A stretch of DNA of 64,000 nucleotides from Pseudomonas rhizophila. GTDB taxonomy: Bacteria > Pseudomonadota > Gammaproteobacteria > Pseudomonadales > Pseudomonadaceae. The stretch is from the NCBI RefSeq assembly GCF_003033885.1, contig NZ_CP024081.1, positions 2,297,924-2,361,923 of the forward strand, given 5' to 3'. Positions 60,246-64,000 of this stretch are shown in pieces (within the stretch, counting starts at the first letter, position 1; each line of letters starts with the position of its first letter). The position numbers and the translations under genes are program-made. The notes under the pieces were generated by a model that did not search any database, was not told the origin of the DNA, and saw only the letters and a list, made by a program, of their open reading frames with translations.

Positions 60246-62210
60246 ATGATTTCGGCCGTGCAAAGACGTTTTGCCAACCTGGGTATGGCAAAGAAACTGG
60301 GCCTGGGGTTTGTCCTGGTGCTGCTGCTTACCGCCGTGGTGGCGGCCATCGGTGTCTGGTCCCTGCAGACCATCAGCTATCGTTTCGATGGCCTGAAACA
60401 GATGTCATCCCTCAATAGCGGCTTGCTCAAGGTCCGCCTGCTTGAGCAGGAATACGCCTTGCGCTCGGACCCGAAAACGGTCGATGCCTTGCGGCTGGGC
60501 GTGGACGGACTGATTGCCCAGGCCAACGAGCTCAAGGCGCAATCGGCGGCCAACGTGCCGGTGATGAACGACGTGGAGCAAGCCTTGGCGGCTTATCGCA
60601 AGGCGTTCGACGAATTCGTCGAGTTGAGCCAGAGCAAGGATCTGGCACTGGAAATGGCCAGTTGGTCAGTGTCCAGCGTTGCCAATAACCTGGATGTGCT
60701 GCAAGCGGGCCTGGCAGATGATGGCGCTTATACCCTGAAAGAGTCCGAAGGCAAGGAGGGCGGCGAGTTCATCGAGCAAGCCAATCAGGTCAGCGAAGTG
60801 TCACGGTTGATGTTGCAGGCCATGAACGAAGCGCGGGTACGCCTGGATCAAAGCCGCAAAGGTTCTGAAGAGGGCGGGCAGGGCACTATCGAACAGGCCG
60901 AGCAAGCCATGAAGCAGGCCGAGGTGCTCAAGACCGCCGTCAAGGACCCGGGATACCAGACCGTGCTTAACGAAGTGGCCGGGCATATCGCTGGTTTCAA
61001 CGAAAAACTCGCTGAATACACCGGCCTGCTGGCCCAGGAGAAAATCGTCTACCAGCAACTGCACGAGCGTGCCTCCCAGGTAGTGGAGCGGGTTGACCAG
61101 GCTTACACCGCCGAGGATGGTGCCATGCAGACGGAACTGAAGAAGAATTCGCTGCTGATCATCGGCTCGTCGGCCCTGGCGCTGCTGGTGGGACTGATTG
61201 CGGCCTGGGTCATTACCCGGTTGATCGTCGGGCCGTTGCGCAGCGTCATCCGTGTTGCACAGCAGATTGCCTCGGGCGACTTGAGTGCAACGGTGCAGGT
61301 GACGCGCCAGGATGAGATCGGTCAACTGATGCTCGCCATGCAACAGATGGGGGCGGGCCTGAGCAGTATCGTCAGCGGTTTGCAGGCCGGTATCGAACAG
61401 TTGGCCAACTCCGCCCAATCGCTGTCGGCCGTGACCGAGCAGACCAACCTGGAGGTCAGCAGCCAGAAGGAGGAGACCGAACAGGTCGCCACGGCCATGA
61501 ACCAGATGACCGCCACCGTGCACGACGTGGCGCGCAATGCCGAAGAGGCGGCCCAAGCGGCCCAGACCGCCGACGATAAGGTTGAAAGCGGTCAGCAGGT
61601 GGTGCGTCAGAGCATGGTGCGCATTGAACAATTGGCCGACTCGGCCACTTCAGCCAGCAGCAGTATCGAAAGCCTCAGCGCTGAGATCCAGAACATTGGC
61701 ACGGTGTTGAGCGTGATCAAGAGCGTGGCTGAGCAGACCAACTTGCTGGCGCTCAATGCGGCCATCGAAGCGGCCAGGGCCGGTGAGCAGGGCAGGGGCT
61801 TTGCGGTGGTGGCCGATGAAGTGCGGGCCTTGGCCAAGCGCACGCAACAGTCCACCGAGGAAATCGAACGCCTGGTGAGCGCCTTGCGCTCAGCAGCCCA
61901 GACCTCCGTGCAGCAGATCCAGAGCAGTGGCGAGCTGGTGAAGATGGCGGTCAGTGATGCCCTGCAAACCGAAAGCGCCCTGGGGAGCATTGCGGCGGCG
62001 GTGTCGCTGATCCAGCAGATGAACCAGCAGATCGCGGCGGCGGCCGAGCAACAGAGTTCGGTGGCTGAAGAGATCAACCGCAGTGTCACCAGCATCCGCG
62101 CCAGTGCCGATCAATCTTCCCTGGCGATGCAGGGCAATGCCGCGTCGAGCATTGAGCTGGCGCAGCTAGGGGTTGAGCTCAAGGGGATGGTGGGGCATTT
62201 CAGGCTGTGA
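60246..62210 (+). CDS. Methyl-accepting chemotaxis protein with HBM-type sensor
   Basis: Chemoreceptor of 654 residues. Helix 1 (about 17-40) and helix 2 (about 302-325) enclose a large helical periplasmic domain of about 260 residues, the size and helical content of HBM (helical bimodular) sensors, which in Pseudomonas bind organic acids or polyamines. A HAMP linker and the signalling domain with [22 protein letters not shown] follow. Ligand unknown. Confidence 0.9.
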   Translation: MISAVQRRFANLGMAKKLGLGFVLVLLLTAVVAAIGVWSLQTISYRFDGLKQMSSLNSGLLKVRLLEQEYALRSDPKTVDALRLGVDGLIAQANELKAQSAANVPVMNDVEQALAAYRKAFDEFVELSQSKDLALEMASWSVSSVANNLDVLQAGLADDGAYTLKESEGKEGGEFIEQANQVSEVSRLMLQAMNEARVRLDQSRKGSEEGGQGTIEQAEQAMKQAEVLKTAVKDPGYQTVLNEVAGHIAGFNEKLAEYTGLLAQEKIVYQQLHERASQVVERVDQAYTAEDGAMQTELKKNSLLIIGSSALALLVGLIAAWVITRLIVGPLRSVIRVAQQIASGDLSATVQVTRQDEIGQLMLAMQQMGAGLSSIVSGLQAGIEQLANSAQSLSAVTEQTNLEVSSQKEETEQVATAMNQMTATVHDVARNAEEAAQAAQTADDKVESGQQVVRQSMVRIEQLADSATSASSSIESLSAEIQNIGTVLSVIKSVAEQTNLLALNAAIEAARAGEQGRGFAVVADEVRALAKRTQQSTEEIERLVSALRSAAQTSVQQIQSSGELVKMAVSDALQTESALGSIAAAVSLIQQMNQQIAAAAEQQSSVAEEINRSVTSIRASADQSSLAMQGNAASSIELAQLGVELKGMVGHFRL

Positions 62211-62223
62211 GCTGTCGACGGAC

Positions 62224-62261
62224 CCTGTGTAGCGAGGGGATAAATCACCTCGCTACACAGG
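62224..62261. repeat. Long palindrome of the second REP-like type
   Basis: CCTGTGTAGCGAGG and its perfect complement CCTCGCTACACAGG with a ten-base GGATAAATCA loop, between the chemoreceptor and the next gene. It may act as a terminator, though there is no T-run. Confidence 0.75.
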
Positions 62262-62289
62262 AGTCAGGCTTGAGAGCCTAACCCGAATA

Positions 62290-63060
62290 TCAGTCGTAAA
62301 CCTTCTTCTTCTTCCACTCGTCGTTTACTTCGGCGTCCTTCAGCCCTTCGGTCAACTGGTTGACTTCGCCTTCGACCGGCTGGGTGCTGGCCAGAACCAT
62401 GGCATTGGCGCGGGCCAGGAGTTTTTCCAGGTAGTCCAGTTGTTCGGCATAGACCTGCGGTTCCTGTTGCTTGCGCAGGTACTGCACACCCCGTTCGAAC
62501 GCCAGGCGGGCCTGCCCCGGTTGTTCTTGCTGCAAGGCGTGTTGGCCGAGATTATTGAAGAACTCGATGTGCAACAGCACCAGGATGTGTCGCACTTCGC
62601 GGATCCAGCGCTTGGCTTCGTTGGGCGGCAGGAAACCATCCTGGGCGGCGCGGGTAATCTGACCATGAAGGGCCTCGAGCAGAAACCGCACATCCTTGGC
62701 CTTGGCTTCGGTCTGGATCGGTGCCGGTGGGTTGTTCACCGGAATCGATTCACCCTGTGCGGCCAGCGCATTCAGTTCGTCCAGGCGCGCCTTGACCGCC
62801 GTATTGGTTTTCTCCAGGTTCAGCAGGCGCTGACAGACGTTGATCTCAAGACGCGTGATCAACAGCTTCAGGGCCGGGGTCATCAATTGTCCGGGAAAGG
62901 TCTCGGTGAGCTCGCCACAACGACGTAAACGGTCGTTGAGTTCAATCTTGGTACGGGCCTTTTCCAGCTTGTTGTTTTCCACCACATGGTTCATGTAGCC
63001 AATGGCGATCAACAGTGCGATCCCGGCTACGACGAGCAGGGTGATCATGAGTGGTGTCAC
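62290..63060 (-). CDS. Membrane-anchored hypothetical protein
   Basis: Protein of 256 residues with one N-terminal membrane helix (about 5-23, LMITLLVVAGIALLIAIGY) and a long helical cytoplasmic or periplasmic part. Segments NNKLEKARTKIELNDRLRRCGELTETFPGQL and EAKRWIREVRHILVLLHIEFFNNLGQHALQQEQPGQARLAFERGV suggest TPR-like or coiled-coil repeats. The GTG at 63060 is preferred because a GAGG site lies seven bases upstream; an ATG four codons later is the alternative. No known family. It converges on the chemoreceptor gene. Confidence 0.75.
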   Translation of the reverse strand: MTPLMITLLVVAGIALLIAIGYMNHVVENNKLEKARTKIELNDRLRRCGELTETFPGQLMTPALKLLITRLEINVCQRLLNLEKTNTAVKARLDELNALAAQGESIPVNNPPAPIQTEAKAKDVRFLLEALHGQITRAAQDGFLPPNEAKRWIREVRHILVLLHIEFFNNLGQHALQQEQPGQARLAFERGVQYLRKQQEPQVYAEQLDYLEKLLARANAMVLASTQPVEGEVNQLTEGLKDAEVNDEWKKKKVYD

Positions 63061-63328
63061 CGGTAAGACCTCTTTATTGGGGTTCGCATATCAAGAGTGT
63101 AGTGGCTTGGCTTTTAAGCGCATAGGCCTGTGCGATGCGATTAGACAGGCGTGGCACTGCGTATGGAAGTACGGCGAATATGGATGCACATTGCCACTAT
63201 TTGTCGGACACGACTATAACGTCTTGGCGGATGACAGAATATAGGCGCCAGAGACCGGACGGGCAAAATGTGCGAACAGCCCCTAAACCGGGCGAAGTCA
63301 TTGATTTAAATAAATTTATATCTGGGGG

Positions 63329-63357
63329 TTGACGACCCAGCAATCCATCCATAGAAT
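63329..63357 (+). promoter_or_regulatory. Promoter of the tRNA cluster
   Basis: TTGACG (63329-63334), a 17-bp spacer and TAGAAT (63352-63357), followed by a GC-rich discriminator (GCGCGCC). An AT-rich stretch just upstream could act as an UP element. This is the usual form of stable-RNA promoters. Confidence 0.8.
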
Positions 63358-63419
63358 GCGCGCCACTTACAGCGTAAAGCACTTAGCCAAACGCGATAAG
63401 CAGTGAATGTTGTACGTGT

Positions 63420-63495
63420 GTCCCCTTCGTCTAGTGGCCTAGGACACCGCCCTTTCACGGCGGTAACAGGGGTTCGAGTCCCCTAGGGGACGCCA
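63420..63495 (+). tRNA. tRNA-Glu (TTC)
   Basis: 76 nt including encoded CCA. Acceptor GTCCCCT pairs with AGGGGAC; the anticodon loop is CTTTCAC between CCGCC and GGCGG; the T-loop GGTTCGAGTCC is intact. Confidence 0.97.
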
Positions 63496-63497
63496 AT

Positions 63498-63573
<76 letters not shown>

Positions 63574-63678
63574 ATTTTAAACAGCGTTGCCTTCGGGCAG
63601 GGCTGAGTGAAACCAGAACCGATATCTTCGGGTACGGATCTGGGCACTGGAACACACACCATGTGTTCCGGGCAGCGT

Positions 63679-63754
63679 GTCCCCTTCGTCTAGTGGCCTA
63701 GGACACCGCCCTTTCACGGCGGTAACAGGGGTTCGAGTCCCCTAGGGGACGCCA
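63679..63754 (+). tRNA. tRNA-Glu (TTC), second copy
   Basis: Identical to the first tRNA-Glu (63420-63495), including CCA and the preceding GT bases. Confidence 0.97.
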
Positions 63755-63757
63755 TTT

Positions 63758-63833
<76 letters not shown>

Positions 63834-63837
63834 AATT

Positions 63838-63872
63838 CAAAAAAACGCCGCTCATTGAGCGGCGTTTTTTTT
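63838..63872. terminator. Terminator of the tRNA cluster
   Basis: ACGCCGCTC-ATT-GAGCGGCGT stem between A and T runs, just after the last tRNA. It may also serve the converging gene at the window edge. Confidence 0.92.
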
Positions 63873-63892
63873 CGTCCGTGAAAAAGCGTGCT

Positions 63893-64000
63893 TCAATCTT
63901 CGAGGCTCTCCACCAGGCTCTCAAGTGCGTCTGCGCGCTCGTTTTCCGGCAGATCGGGAGCGGGAATCATTGTTCGCATCTGCCGCGCCAGGCGGTATTC
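63893..64000 (-). CDS. C-terminal end of an unidentified gene
   Basis: Only 35 codons before the TGA are in the window (the product ends NERADALESLVESLED). The helical acidic end is not enough to assign a family. Its frame is open to the window edge, and the tRNA terminator lies about 20 bases beyond its stop, which fits a gene converging on the tRNA cluster. Confidence 0.55.
   Translation of the reverse strand, partial: EYRLARQMRTMIPAPDLPENERADALESLVESLED

Overview
The window looks like chromosomal core sequence of a fluorescent Pseudomonas (P. fluorescens group). This rests on the high GC, the dense GTGGGAGC...GCTCGCGAT REP/REPIN repeats between genes, and gene blocks typical of the genus: cpxR-spy-cpxA, yciO-scpA-scpB-DUF1289-rluB, fabA-fabB, gpsA-DUF4389-sixA, and the Pseudomonas-restricted DUF2790. 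No prophage, plasmid or large genomic island is visible.

Layout. 1-2.9 kb: a Cpx-like envelope-stress locus (partial cpxA, Spy/CpxP-like protein, cpxR, small membrane protein) with a CpxR-box-like repeat. 3-9 kb: YciI, YciB, PHP phosphoesterase, YciO, ScpA/ScpB, DUF1289 and RluB. 9.3-10.5 kb: an M29-like protein preceded by a 45-aa peptide gene, a candidate peptide-maturation pair. 11-18.4 kb: an aromatic amino acid permease, ArfB, an MFS exporter, a chemoreceptor, a PepSY protein and GlpQ. 19.0-19.9 kb: a tandem array of about seven 136-bp REPIN units. 19.9-27.5 kb: an accessory-like region of small regulator/enzyme pairs (ABM + GATase-like/LysR, TetR/MBL hydrolase, XRE, AraC/TauE) and an unknown zinc-finger-like protein. 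28-31 kb: nrdB without nrdA, two small secreted proteins, and an IS3 fragment abutting a truncated REP. 31-41 kb: DUF599, a lipoprotein, a thioesterase pair, HtpG, dienelactone hydrolase, pirin, a periplasmic amidohydrolase, DUF3859 and fabB/fabA. 41-46 kb: an operon of TonB receptor, periplasmic binding protein and hybrid kinase. 46-53 kb: gpsA, sixA, hydrolases, DUF4892, a permease and an EF-hand protein. 53-64 kb: a two-component system, pyrF, two oxidoreductases, a MocR regulator, an HBM-type chemoreceptor, a membrane-anchored protein and a duplicated tRNA-Glu/tRNA-Gly doublet.

The least explained items are the peptide/M29-like pair (9.28-10.47 kb), the REPIN array, the receptor-binding protein-kinase operon, the amidotransferase-like protein that appears to lack its catalytic His, and the unknown protein at 26.5-27.5 kb. 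All functions are inferred from sequence reading alone; no database search was run.
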